Below, piece after piece: positions 22,146-33,844 of a stretch of 64,000 nt of DNA. The notes beneath the pieces were generated by a model, which was given only the letters and a program-made list of their open reading frames with translations, had not been told where the DNA came from and made no database searches. Source of the DNA: Blasia pusilla (lineage: Eukaryota; Marchantiophyta; Marchantiopsida; Blasiales); assembly GCA_050084515.1 (NCBI GenBank), contig CM114272.1:11408001-11472000 (forward strand). The letters run 5' to 3'. Position 1 is the first letter of the stretch. Each line of letters opens with the position of its first letter. A program made the translations under genes and the position numbers.

Positions 22146-23780
22146 GACACCAAACCAAGTCCAAGTAGTCCACTTATGGAAGCCAACCTTTGGCCTCGAT
22201 ATGTGGATTTAAATATTGAGTTCCGATTAGAGACTCGTTCGACGTCTATTTGGTAGTTGGGATCGCCAAATGTCCTAATGTTGTTTTTTGTCCCTAGACT
22301 ATCAATGAAGTTTGTCCCAAGTCTTGAATGACTTACCTATGTTTGGGAGTGAGGGTTTAGGTTGATTTTGACCTTGTCTAGATCTTTTGAACTTGAAGCA
22401 TGACCCAAAAGTTTCCAAAACCCATGCCTTAAGAGGTGTAAGGTTGGTCGACCCAAATCACAATTAATGTGAGTGCATTTGGGTATGCATCAATAAAGAG
22501 AGTGTGACCTAATGAAAGGGAGCTTCCGTGATATACAATGTTCAAGGGAGTATGTACACAAGACTTGATCTAGGGTAACAAACCTGAATAATTTGATTTT
22601 ACAAACATATGGTATGCATGATTGATCACTCTCTCTATACCAAACCACTACACTCCAGTAAAGTTGGTCTTCACAATGAAAAGTTGCAATGACTAATCAA
22701 TTGATACACTTAGGTTATGATCCCATGGAACAACTAGTAAACTACCCTCATGAAAGACCACCAAATGGTAGTAAAATTGTCTCCTTCCAATTTGATCATC
22801 CGCTTAAGACTTCATGGTATGAGGTGATTAAAATCTCTAATCGGTCTACATATCAGATCCCAATATATTTCCACAGTGTTGCCAAATTTGTCCTTAAGTT
22901 TTGATAGATCCATTAACACTTAAGATATGCATAAGATTCTTAAAATCTAATAACCAATGGGAGGATTGGGTTTTCTAATGTTCATCCTTGATCTGATACG
23001 CATCTCTTGAAAATTTTATTCTTACTTGGATGACCAATTAGTGTGGAAAAAAGATGTAGAACTCATTAAAAGAGAAAGTGCATAGCACATGCACATCACT
23101 TGTCTAAACTATCAAAGGAGGACATATGCTCAATCCGTAATCAATCTACATCTAAGACCTTGATAACTCATAGAGTAGATTTTCATATTGCCTCCAAATT
23201 TTTTCTTGGTGTCTTGACAATTTGACAATTTAAAATATGCAAGCCTTTGAACTAACTATCAAAGAAGGGCACTTTCTTAATTTCTTCCTATCTTTGATTA
23301 CGGCCTCTACATACACTTATTGTTTTTTTTTTTCACGATCTAACCTATCAACGTGTCTTTCACACGAATATAATAATTTATTCTCCTCTCCAATTCCCCC
23401 CTCTCAAGGCCGACATCGAGAGGGGGGACAATTGCTCGACATTTTTCATAAAAACATTTTTCATGTCCATTCTCATCCCACCAACCACCAATATTCATAT
23501 CATATTGATTTCAAGTGCTCAATCGTATATCTCGTTAAGATTTGATTTTTTATGCTGACTTATTTCCTCCTCTTGCTATGATTTTTTCATACACGAGGTT
23601 CGTTTTCTTAATTAAATGGATCTTACGATATTAGGACTCCTTAAATATAGACCCTCTTGGTAAAAAGGAGTGGATCACTAAATATGCTTGATCGCGGACA
23701 AGAGTCGTGGACGGACCGCTTTCAATAGAAGAACACTAGTGCGAAACGAGGAAAATGGATAGCGCAATATCCGAAGGGGA
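22146..23780. other. AT-rich intergenic sequence, nothing recognised
   Basis: Probably the continuation of the sequence left of the Copia insertion. Short ORFs (for example 22689-22904) resemble no family I know. Confidence 0.5.
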
Positions 23781-24318
23781 AGCAACGTTATCCTAACAGA
23801 GCGCAGAGCCTGGAGAGCTTGGCCGTCTGCCGTCCACGTTCGTCCCCGTCCGCGGGTCCCATCGCCACGCTGGACTGCGCTTGCTTGCCTGGATGCTGGC
23901 GTGGCGCTCTAGCCGCACCGCCATACGTTCCCCAGCCACTTCCTCTCCTGCGTTCACCCGCCAGCCGCTGCCGAAAGTTACCGCGGCCCCAATCTGCGAC
24001 GCGTCTGTGGTCCCCGAAGCTTGAGGCAGCGGATGTCACCGCGAGCTATGGCGGAATCGGGAGTGACTGGCTGCTCGCTCGCTCGCTTTACTGAGTTAAC
24101 GACGACCAATGAAACGGGGGAACATTTGGGCCTCCTATCGCTCCTCCGCCACCTCGCGCTTGGGGAGTGTGTGAAGAGGGACGTGCGGGGCATTCTTCGT
24201 CGCAGGAGCCGGAACGGAGGAAGCAGCAGGAGCAGGTGGGAGTGATTTCGTTGAGATTTGGGTGTCGTAGCTCCTGCTCGCTTCCGTGCCGAGTGAGTGA
24301 GTGAGTGCGACGGAGAGA
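23781..24318 (+). promoter_or_regulatory. GC-rich promoter and 5' leader of SBPase
   Basis: Composition changes from AT-rich to GC-rich at about 23780 and stays so to the SBPase start codon. ORFs on both strands here are overlapping shadows of the GC bias. No TATA box or transcription start could be fixed. A short GAGTGAGTGAGTGAG run lies just before the ATG. Confidence 0.45.
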
Positions 24319-24471
24319 ATGGCGAGCATGGTGGCAGGAAGCAGTGCTCTCACGGCGTCATGTGGTCTTGGCTCTATGGCGGCGACGACCGCCGGGAGCA
24401 CCACCACCTCCTCCGCTGCGCAGGCCGTCGTGTTCCGCTCCGCCAAGCTCGTAATTCCCTCTTCTTCTACA

Positions 24472-24537
<66 letters not shown>

Positions 24538-27484
24538 GGCACTCACGGATTACATCAATGGCGCTGCTTCCAACCTCCGAAACCAATCAGCCCATCTCAG
24601 AAGTCGCTCCGATGCCGTCCCAGATGCGTCAGTGGACTGTCGATAGTGGTCTCCGTCATTCAAAGTGTTCTGATGTCCTCCCTGTTTTTTCACTCTAAAT
24701 TCCGTGATTGGGAGGGCCGAGACCTTTTACTGCCCCTTCTGATCCCGCTCTTGTTACACTCCTCTACATGGCACCATCGCTTGGTAGACCACTTCTAGAG
24801 AGAGAGCGGAATACTAAAATTGCAATCTATGTTTTCCGGTTTAGGCTCAGATGGGTATGGATTGATCCCCTTGCCCATTTGGTGGTACCTTCTCTTTTAA
24901 GTATTTGTCGATGGATAGTATCTAGTTATGAACTTCTGTTTGCTGGGTAATTCAGAGAGAGTTGAGTTAGAGTTCTAGTCCACGGGAAGCGCATAGGATT
25001 ATGGGACCCCCTAATTGGGAGGGAGAGAGAGAGAGAGAGAATTCGCGAGTTTTTTCCTCCCAGCTTATGGTGAAATGTCTCCCTACACCAATCGGATCTT
25101 CAGTTTCGTCCGAATCGTGTCGTGTAAAGAAGCAAATGAGAGGGAACGATATGCTTTCACATGAAATCCCACATCTCACGGTTACCGTGCGGAGTCTACA
25201 ATTCCTGTGTTTAACACGCCTTGAGTAAGCTGAATGCAGGGAGGAAGGTCTAGCTCAATCTTGGGACAGTCTCTGTCGACCTCGTCGGTGAAGTCCGCAT
25301 CCACGAAAGCGTCATCTTCCGTGTCGAGGGTCCCGGCTGCCCCACGTGCTGAAATCGGTGACAGCTTGGTGAGTGCACTGTTTGTTTTCTTCAGAGAACG
25401 GAGCTGTAGAAATTGGGAATCGGGCCGATTCAGCGTACGGATAATTTTCTCCACTGATGCATGTGTTCTTATTTCCTACGAAAATCTGGAATTGCCCACC
25501 GCCCGTCTGTTTGTGACTGAGAAAGTGCCATCTTCGCAGGAGCAATTTTTGGCCAAGAATACATCGGACAAGGGTTTGGCCAGACTCTTGGTGTGTATGG
25601 GTGAGGCGTTGCGAACGATCGCCTTCAAGGTGCGCACTGCCTCGTGTGGAGCAACCGCATGCATGAACACCTTCGGTGATGAGCAGCTCGCCGTGGACAT
25701 GCTGGCCAACAAGGTCCTTTTCGAGGTGAGCATTCCCCAGCGCTTCTCATTTCGAGAAAGGATTGGCTACAAAGCTTGCAGTGTCGCTTGAAGTCCTTTA
25801 CGAGATTCCACTTAGCGTTTGCCATTTATTTGATGTGTACATGAGCTTCCATCATCAGCACAGGAAAGTGGTTTTCTTCCTCCTTTTTCTGGGAGCTATC
25901 AAGCAGGATGTTAGTCCATCCTCTCTGACGAAACTCAATGTCCATCGTTGTCTAGGCTCTGGAGTATTCTCATGTATGCAAGTATGCCTGCTCCGAGGAG
26001 GTACCCGAGCTCAAGGACATGGGCGGCCCCATCAAAGGTATGTGGGTGGCGCTGATCCCACATTCACGTGCAGCTCTGCAACGGTTTGACTGTGTGCTGA
26101 AATCCAGGGATTCATCACTGCCACATTTGTCTTGTCAGCCCACTGTGCTCGGATTGGTGCTTCTGGGTGAATTCGTATACCTGCATTAACCTCGAAATGG
26201 TCATCGGGCTCGGCCGGGATGACTGATGAGCGCAGGTGGATTTAGCGTGGCATTCGACCCCCTGGACGGATCCAGCATTGTGGACACCAACTTCACCGTC
26301 GGCACAATCTTCGGAGTGTGGCCAGAGGACAAGCTCACTGGAATCACTGGTCGTGATCAGGTGGCTGCCGCCATGGGCATATATGGACCTCGCACCACCT
26401 ATGTGGTCGCCTTGAAGGAGGCACCCGGCACTCACGAGTTTCTCCTGATGGACGACGGTCAGTAAACAAACAAATACCACCACACGACACCTCCTCATGA
26501 TTTCTGTGCCGTCTCTCTGTAGCAAGTGATTGCGTCAAAGCTTTCCTGTCACAAGAGAAGGAACAGGAGAAGCTTTCATCGTGCTCTAATGTCCCCGGCT
26601 ACTCTGTAATAGCTCGAGCGCAGCCTGAACGCTGTGTCTCTACATTGTGCCAACTCTATGAACGGCTGTGCAGGTAAGTGGCAACATGTGAAGGAGACGA
26701 CCGAGATCGGTGAGGGCAAATTGTTCTCCCCCGGAAATTTGAGAGCTACATTCGACAATCCCGAGTATGAGAAGGTACGGACTGTCATCCTGTCATGTGC
26801 ATCAATCATCGTTTACATCCCTCATTCTCTCATCACCATAACCTCTATTACGGAGCGGGTTCTCGAGTTGAGCTTCGGTGGTCTCTGACTTCGACTTTGT
26901 GGAACTGATTGTGCTCAGCTCATCAACTACTACGTCAGTGAGAAGTACACCCTCCGATACACTGGTGGTATGGTGCCCGACGTCAACCAGGTCAGTGTTC
27001 ATTCAATCCCTCTACTCCTCCTACTCCTTATGCATTCCATTTCTTCTGTCTGGGTGTCGTGGCCGGCTGCTCTCGAAACTTCACTCCTATCCCATCTCCT
27101 CTGCTGCCCTTGGATTGTGCTCTTGTTGCGGGTCTGTCGCGAGAGGGATGGAAGCGTTGGAGGAAAGAGATGATGAAGTCGTGGGATCCGGTGCGCGTGC
27201 AGATTATCGTGAAGGAGAAGGGTATTTTCACAAACGTGATCTCTCCCACTACGAAGGCGAAGTTGCGGTTGCTCTTCGAGGTGGCGCCGTTGGGGCTACT
27301 GATCGAGAAGGCAGGAGGCTACAGCAGCGACGGGAAGATCTCTGTTCTGGACAAGGTCGTGGTGAACACCGATGACAGAACGCAAGTGGCGTACGGCTCT
27401 AGGGACGAGATCATCCGATTTGAGGAGACGCTGTACGGCACTTCGCGAGTGAAGTCTCTGGTCGCGTCGGCTGCCAAAGCGTGA
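24319..27484 (+). CDS. SBPASE: Chloroplast sedoheptulose-1,7-bisphosphatase
   Basis: Calvin-Benson cycle enzyme that dephosphorylates sedoheptulose 1,7-bisphosphate in the stroma, helping regenerate ribulose 1,5-bisphosphate. Exons 24319-24450, 25240-25368, 25540-25725, 25956-26037, 26236-26457, 26674-26774, 26919-26990 and 27203-27484 join in phase to 401 aa, close to the usual 390-400. Residues 1 to about 80 are Ser/Ala/Thr-rich, as in a transit peptide. The catalytic core begins [12 protein letters not shown] at 88. The Cys pair in SCGATAC (Cys123, Cys128) matches the thioredoxin-regulated disulfide of plant SBPase. The metal-binding signature DPLDGSS is at 184-190. The C-terminal half includes [12 protein letters not shown]. 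It is in the FBPase superfamily; the V-D-T-N-F-T-V-G sequence after DPLDGSS and the position of the Cys pair fit SBPase, not FBPase. Start is the ATG in agagaATGG. Confidence 0.96.
24475..24532 (+). repeat. (TC)n microsatellite in SBPase intron 1
   Basis: About 29 uninterrupted TC units, beginning 24 bp after the 5' splice site of the 789-bp first intron. The run ends in tctcag, which looks like an acceptor but is far from the branch-point and exon 2; exon 2 at 25240 gives the correct phase. Confidence 0.95.
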
Positions 27485-28933
27485 CTCTAAACTCTCTTCT
27501 CTCCCCCTTCCGGATCTCTGGATCGATCGCGGGCAGAGAGTCCGGGCCAGTGGACCGCCCGGAAGTAGATTGATTCAATGACAAGGCTCGATCGATCGAT
27601 CGCTCGCACGCTCGCTTCTGTGTAGATATGAACGCCGCCTCCTGTCAGTGGGGAGCTAGCTGATTATGAAGTAGCTCTAAGATTCTTTTGCCCCACGAAA
27701 TTGGTCGAACGGTTTAGACAGCCGCGCCTGCTCCATGTACTATCATACCGAAAAGGGTTCGGATAGAATTTTGGAAACTTGAGTTCATCAGAGGGTGCTG
27801 GCGCATTGGAATACAGAGGATGAATGTAAATTTGCGCACGGACGGGAATATACTTGATGGTTTGGTGCGGCACGTACTTCATCGCCTCGCTCTCTTCCCT
27901 ACTTCATTCGTTACCAGAGTACGATAGACGATACGGTATGATTGATTAATCTGGAAAACTATGATTATCTACGCTGTTATTTCTCAAATAACCTTCACGA
28001 GGAAAAAGCTCGTCACGTTCAGCTGATGCGCGTGAGACCTGCACCTCTCAGACAGTGAAGGAAAAATTGAGCGATCCATTACTAGAAACTCCAATACCGG
28101 TTTCATCCCCGAGGCGATGTTGTGAATTTGCCAGGCTCCAATTCATATTACACAATAAGAAATATGTCCTCATCTCTAACCCATCTCTGATGGAAGTCGG
28201 AGCCCCTTCACATAAAGGGATATACTCCATAATATTTTATCAATTATCTTTTCAATCGCTCTATCGTATCAAACATTTCTGAAAACGCTCTGTAGTTCCA
28301 AAGTCATATAATGCAGATCTGTAGAGAGGAGAAAGACTAATTCTGAAATGTAAAATATAAAATCATCTACGATTATCTTCATGGCAATCACTCATCGTAA
28401 AATTTGAAAATCGTGCAAGCTGCTATTAATAGCACTATGCAGTTCTTGACTTTATATGATGGAAAATCCCCGGCCGTCAGACACAATCCCGATATGAAAA
28501 AATCGTCTGCCCCGTAAACTATTTAATGTCTATTCTTGTTCGAATTTCACTGCCATGCATTTGTATGCAGAAATGAGTACGCAGAGATGCAGTCTGACGG
28601 AAAAATCGAGCCCAGACAAAAATGTGAAATAAAAAACTCCCTGTTCTGTGGAGCCTCTGACCAAACTCGACGTAGATATGTATCTAATCTTTATACAATT
28701 TAAGGTTTTAGGGAATCCAAACTATTGAAGTCCTTCCTATTATTTTTGATATTACCAACACATCTGCACAGCGGTGATATCACATGTTCAAGCACCTTAA
28801 AATCCTTGCAATTGAGCTCTCCGCAGGGATGAGCTCAGCTCCAGCAAAGCTCAGAGAAATCCGATCCACAGGCTTTACTCCACCATATGGTCGATAGCTT
28901 CGTGGTATACTCCAGGGGGATTGGAGAGCCTAT
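27485..28933. other. Convergent intergenic region between SBPase and SDH6
   Basis: The 3' flanks of SBPase (+) and SDH6 (-). A palindromic GATCGATCGATCG tract lies near 27588-27602. No gene, RNA or transposon was recognised. Polyadenylation sites could not be fixed for either gene. Confidence 0.5.
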
Positions 28934-31279
28934 TTACGCTTCGCTCTTGGCTTGCCACCAATCCAAAAACTTGAGGTTGGATTCCAAACAGTCAAATTTG
29001 TAAAGACCAAGTGCCAAATTGGCACCTTCTTCTGCAACGGCCCAGCTAACTGCTGCTCCTCCTACAAACGCCAAAAATGCTCCTGCATTGAAGGACGGAC
29101 CGGTGTCATCAGTGCACAGAGGTCAACTTGTAGCTCCTTCTTGCTTACTCTGTTGGTAATCAGAATCAGATACTTCTCTACAAAGGGCAAAGTCTTGCCA
29201 CATATGGGCAACACTGATATGTGATAGGTCAAACGTGATAGAGACCAAGAAGGGGTTGATGTATCTGATAGCGAACTTCTCCATCAAACTATACAATTAG
29301 TGTGGTTAGGACATATCAATCCATCCTGTCTCTGAATGAGCCATTGCTAGGGTGATGAGTGATCCCAGAACAGCAAAACAGGAAGGAAAAGAGATGCACT
29401 CAATGCTCAGGGTTGAAGGCATCCTCAGAAAACCAAGCACTAGAAGGTGTCTGCAGAGTTGAGAAGTATTGAGTGAGTTGAATTGGAAAAACCTATAAAA
29501 TCATGTGTATTGTGGTCCTCTGGCTCATTAGAGATGACAACGGAAAAGAGAGTAGAGAGATATATTGAAGAAACTGACAGATCTGGCAGTCGATCAGTTT
29601 GATCAAATGTATCGTACTTATTTCCAGGGACCTTATTCTTTAACCAAACTGGTGACAGCAAGTTACCAGGACTTACTATCCACTTCATCAGCTCCCAACA
29701 AAGGGTTCTGAGAAACGCAACACACAATCCGTACTGTAGAGTTTCTGTCAACTGTATAGGGGAATGAGAAGACTCTAATTAACTAGCTTAAAGCAGTTAA
29801 TAATAGAGTGACAAATCTTCTTTTTTTGGGGTAAAGATGACATGGAAACCGAAGACAAGATCAGAAGATATTGTTCGTTCCATCAACTTCCAAAAACTGG
29901 TTGGTCAAGGCCGAGGGATTGCAATCATTAAGTAGTGCCCCTCGTGGCATTGCAGCTACTGACCTATCAGCCAGAAGACGAGAGACTGTACTCATTAAGT
30001 AGTGCCTGTTGTAGCCTTGCGACCATAGACCCCGCGCCCTGGTTGGACGGTGCTTGAGACTGGGATGGGTGTAGAGAGAGAAGCAAGTGAAGAAGGTACC
30101 ATATGAGAGGAGGGAGACACTCTCATATAGTGTGAGTGCTGACCAAACAACGTGTTTGTGCGGAGCTTCTAAGTGTCAACCAAGAAACTCTTCACCACAC
30201 CATCTACTTTACCTGATTGGGATCCCCAATAGACATTCCTTACCAGTGCAGCAGATTTGGGCAATGAATCAAGGCTACTGAATGTGTTGAACAATTCTGG
30301 TGTTACCAGCTTAGCAATATCAGCATATGCTCTTGCTCTGTGTGTTGTGAATTTTGCGCAGGAGACGAAGTAATGACTAGAGGTTTCATACCCATCGTCA
30401 CACAAGGCGCAAGAGTTAAGTTGTGTTCCCATCTTGCTTTTCTTATGGTTCAAGGGGATTGCCCCCGTTCTGAACTTGAATTTGAGCCGGGTTCCCAAGC
30501 ACAGAAGACGAGAGAGAAAGAGAGAAAGAAAACCCTGTCAGAATTCCGACTCCAAGCAGAGATGGACGAAGGTTCGCAGTGGAAGTGGGATATGAGAACA
30601 TGTCACAAGGTCAAACAAAACGCCGAACTCACCACCGTCAATAATGAGATGGCGCTATCCACATATCATTCACAAAAGAAAAAACACCTCAGACCACAAC
30701 TCAACAGTCACAAAAACAAAACACGGATCCATTCGTGACAAAAGGGGCTCGAAAGAGCAGCGAGAAATCTCCGCAACCTCCGATAGCGTCACTCTCTACA
30801 CAATTCATTTCAGACGACCGTACAACTCCATACCAAAGGAATTTTTGGAGTAGCGCATGGCCACCCCTGCAGATGTAAGTCCACCAACAACAGCTCCGCC
30901 GGCAGCCACTTGTGCTCCTTGCCTTACCAGCTTCAGCTTCAGCAGCAGCACAAGACAAAACAAAACAAAAACATTTCAGCATTTCCGAACGTCTTCCACA
31001 AACCCTGGGACCACGCCAAGAACACAAACCTACAAAACCCCACATTACAACGCTACAACTCGCGACGGAGGGCGAGGATCTTACCCGAGGGCCGTGCACG
31101 GAATCGGATCTGATGAACTCTTCCACATCCTCGTCCGTCCAACGAGGCAAAGGCTTTGTGCGATCCTCGGTAATGCTGGCAAGCCTGTAAAAGACGGAGA
31201 ATCGCTCACGCCATGCAGCTTTGTCAATTGCCCACCACGGCATGTACCCACCCTTCTCCTCGCTGCTTTCTCCCCCCAT
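28934..31279 (-). CDS. SDH6: Succinate dehydrogenase subunit 6 (plant-specific complex II subunit)
   Basis: Three exons on the minus strand: 31279-31085, 30930-30834 and 29082-28934, joining in phase (195+97+149 nt) to 146 aa; the family is about 140 aa. Start ATG lies in gccATGG. Residues 44-64 carry the family segment P-L-P-R-W-(T)-D-E-D-V-E-E-F-I, followed by S-D-x-V-H-G-P. Two hydrophobic Ala/Gly-rich stretches (about 70-90 and 99-120) predict membrane helices. The C-terminus has L-Y-K-x-D and W-W-x-A-K, as in SDH6. SDH6 anchors in the inner mitochondrial membrane with complex II in plants. Exon 2 read through would give a 106-aa product ending at 30805; the phase-perfect match of exon 3, 1751 bp away, shows this is wrong. 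Product name rests on recall of the family pattern. Confidence 0.82.
29925..30058 (+). repeat. Two degenerate direct repeats of about 67 bp in SDH6 intron 2
   Basis: tcattaagtagtgcc occurs at 29925 and 29992, with weaker matching of the following sequence (cattgcag/ccttgcg, ctactgacc/catagacc). Confidence 0.5.
30169..30498 (-). pseudogene. LINE-like C-terminal zinc-knuckle fragment in SDH6 intron 2
   Basis: A 109-codon frame reading R-T-G-A-I-P-L-N, then C30-x2-C33-x8-H42-x4-C47. This resembles the zinc-binding C-terminal region after the reverse transcriptase/RNase H of non-LTR retrotransposons. No RT is present nearby, so it would be a 5'-truncated relic, as LINE copies often are. It has the same orientation as SDH6 and lies wholly within the second intron. 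The frame lacks an obvious plant host-gene match, and I cannot exclude a chance resemblance. Confidence 0.45.
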
Positions 31280-31780
31280 GGCACCCGATCACGCTCAAGA
31301 CTGGATTCTCTCCTCGCGTTTCCAGATCCTCCCGCTTTCACAATCTGCTGATGCCTCGTCCTTCACTTCTCCTCCTCCTCTCCCCTCCTCTTCTCCTCCC
31401 GCGGTTGCTTCCAAATCGGGTGACGAGTATAAGCGTTCCTAACGCTGGAGGTAAGGGCAGGAGTATGTCGGACTATGTCCTAAGGATCCGTTAGCTATAT
31501 GCGATCCGGATTCCGGTACGTTTGCGCTGACTAGTCGGTTTGTTTGCGTCCGTTTGTGGGATTTGGGTCGTGAGTGACCTGCAAGAGCAGGCGGTCGCTG
31601 GGAGATGTACCTGTGACAGCAGGTAAGCGTGGGATACTGTAGAGACCTGATCTGAGTCTCAAACGTCAACAACTCTCGCGTACTATCTGGCAGACGGACT
31701 ACCGACTTCCGTCACTGCGGCAAGGCCCCCGCGACGACTGCCGACGTGCTCAACATGAACATTTGAATCGCGCTACGTTT
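31280..31780 (-). promoter_or_regulatory. Upstream region of SDH6
   Basis: 5' flank of the minus-strand SDH6 gene, CT-rich on the plus strand near 31360-31400. No core promoter element could be identified with confidence. Overlapping ORFs on both strands are not called. Confidence 0.35.
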
Positions 31781-31781
31781 G

Positions 31782-31920
31782 TTGCGTCGCGTCGCGTCGC
31801 GTCGCGACGCGAACATTCCCAGTGGGGGGAGTCCGGCACGGTCCTGGAGGCCAGGATGGAGCTTCATGTGTCGCGTTAGGTCTCCTGCGTCGCGACGCCA
31901 ACACTCCCAGTTCCGGGGTC
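31782..31920. repeat. GCGTC repeats and paired direct repeat
   Basis: A run of four to five GCGTC units (31784-31806) ends in the palindrome GCGTCGCGACGC. The sequence gtcgcgacgcgaacattccc at 31801 recurs with changes (gtcgcgacgccaacactccc) at 31889, 88 bp on. Confidence 0.6.
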
Positions 31921-33844
31921 CCAGCGGGTCCCACATCCCGCCCCGTGCCTTTCTTTATCCACCGGTTCAGACAAGTTCGTGTCACTGCTTAAATAAAACT
32001 TCGATATTTCAACGCCTCGTGGATATTAGGGGTTAAAAAAACGAATTTAAAAATTGGGGATTTAAGTGTCCGACCTACCCTAGGCCAATTTTTTATTTTG
32101 AAGAATTTTTATTATTATAGATAGAGCCTGTACTTTGCGGCCCTCTCAATACAATACTTTTTTCAGAAATGTTATTGGAAGAATAACTTTTAGAGTTAGG
32201 TTTCAAGGTTAACCGTAAATCTGTATTCGTCATAACTCTTAAATATTGTGCGGGCAGGGTCCGGGAGTTTTATCGTGACAACCGGTACATTTCCGGTCTC
32301 TACAAATCCGAGCGGAAATTTTCGAAGTTTTCTTCATTCAGGCTAAATAGGTACGAATACAAAGGACACCCTCCCTAAACCTTCGGTTTTTGGCCGGTAA
32401 GTGACGACCTGAATCGGAAATTCTCAGATTCTTCCGGCTAGCTCAACACGTAACCCCGGTTCTCCCCGGACATTGTGTGCGGGTTCCTATTGATTCATTC
32501 TTGTTGTACGGATATGGCTTGTTGTATTGAATCCTCTAGTACTTCTTCATTCTTGTGTAACGGACGGATTTGGCTTGTTGTATTGAATCCACTAGTACTT
32601 CTTCTTGTGTTGAATCCTATGTGTAGATCGTCTTCTTGTGTTTAGTATATTTCTGAATCGTTATGTAGCCTATTGTTGCACTCTGTATCTATGTGGTCTA
32701 TCCTATGCACCCTTAGTATTCAATACAACATCTTGTTCTATGCCCGTAATTGAACAAGATGTATCAATTTGCCATATATACTAACATTTTATTGTATGTG
32801 GCCCTCAAGGATGTTTTCATATCAAATGAAATCTATATATCAAACTTCGTTAATTTTTTGAATTTTTTATAGTATGTGTACCAAATGTAGTTTATTTCGT
32901 ATAGTTTAACCCATAAGTTTGTATGGGTTGAACTCTGGGGAGAACCCCTCTCATCCACGGGAAAAAAATCCGAACACGACGAAAGCCCTTAGGGACACCA
33001 TGGGATCTATTTTCAAAAACCCAATAAACACACACTAAACTATATGGGTAAGAGACGGATAGACTCAAAAGAAATGTCCATAGCCCTAGCCCACACTTCT
33101 CCTTGACTCGCTATCCTTTGACACCACAACCTTTACTCCTCTTCCCGCACTCCCATGGCGGAGTCAACATGCACTCACGCAAAGCACAGCCAACACGAAG
33201 AAGAGAAAATTCCCCTCCATTCTCCGTGTAGTTCAACCCATAAGTTCTTATTGTGAACTTATTCGGACCCCATCTTTTGGGGCCGCAAAACTAGTTGTGA
33301 ATATTTGTATTTTTTTGGAAAGCGTGATTAGTAGTGACGTGGTGCCCATACACATCGAGGTTACCATCCTTTCACTAATTAGACAAGACGTCATATTCAA
33401 TTCCGTATTTCATGGTGAAATCCACCCATCTGTATGATCATGTATTAAAAAGATTTCCAATGAAATCTGAAATAAGCAAGCACACATTCACATTACACAA
33501 GTGTATGTAATGTCAAACAAAACCCACTGCCATGGTGAGAGGTTTTGGTTATTTACAATGTAAGGAGCCACATAGTTCAATAGCCTCACAAAAAAAATCA
33601 AAAAAAAAGGCTCTCAAGTTCTCTCTTCTTGGGATATATCTTCTCTTCCTTCCTCGAGTCATCTCCTTGGTGACTGGTACACACGTCACCTCCTCAACCC
33701 TAACCTACAATAGTATATAACTCATAAACCAATAGAGGAACTCATCAAGTATAGTAAGTTCCTAAAGTAGCTCCAAATAAGCACAACATAGGGAATAATC
33801 TGCACACTCAAGCTATCCTCCTCGTCATCATGGCTAGGGATATG
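31921..33844. other. Intergenic sequence, no gene recognised
   Basis: The sequence moves from GC-rich to AT-rich and has no family match. A 56-bp tandem repeat within it is listed separately. A short ORF at 33532-33720 is not supported by anything. Confidence 0.45.
32504..32612 (+). repeat. 56-bp tandem repeat, two copies
   Basis: ggcttgttgtattgaatc occurs at 32516 and 32572. Each copy is followed by ctagtacttcttc and preceded by a related attcttg..acgga segment. A third partial copy (ttgtgttgaatcc) follows. Confidence 0.7.

Noticed and set aside
24297-24798. Plus-strand ORFs of 133 and 165 codons through LSLSLS and on into new sequence
   Set aside because: They read through the SBPase 5' splice site into a TC microsatellite; the true exon ends at 24450.
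24319-27484. Calling this gene chloroplast fructose-1,6-bisphosphatase
   Set aside because: The fold signature is shared, but the SCGATAC pair, the V-D-T-N-F-T-V-G segment and the E-E-V-P-E-L region match SBPase. The FBPase redox loop is absent.
30701-31279. A 192-codon minus-strand ORF as a single protein
   Set aside because: Only its first 65 codons are SDH6 exon 1; the rest is intron 1 plus out-of-frame exon 2.
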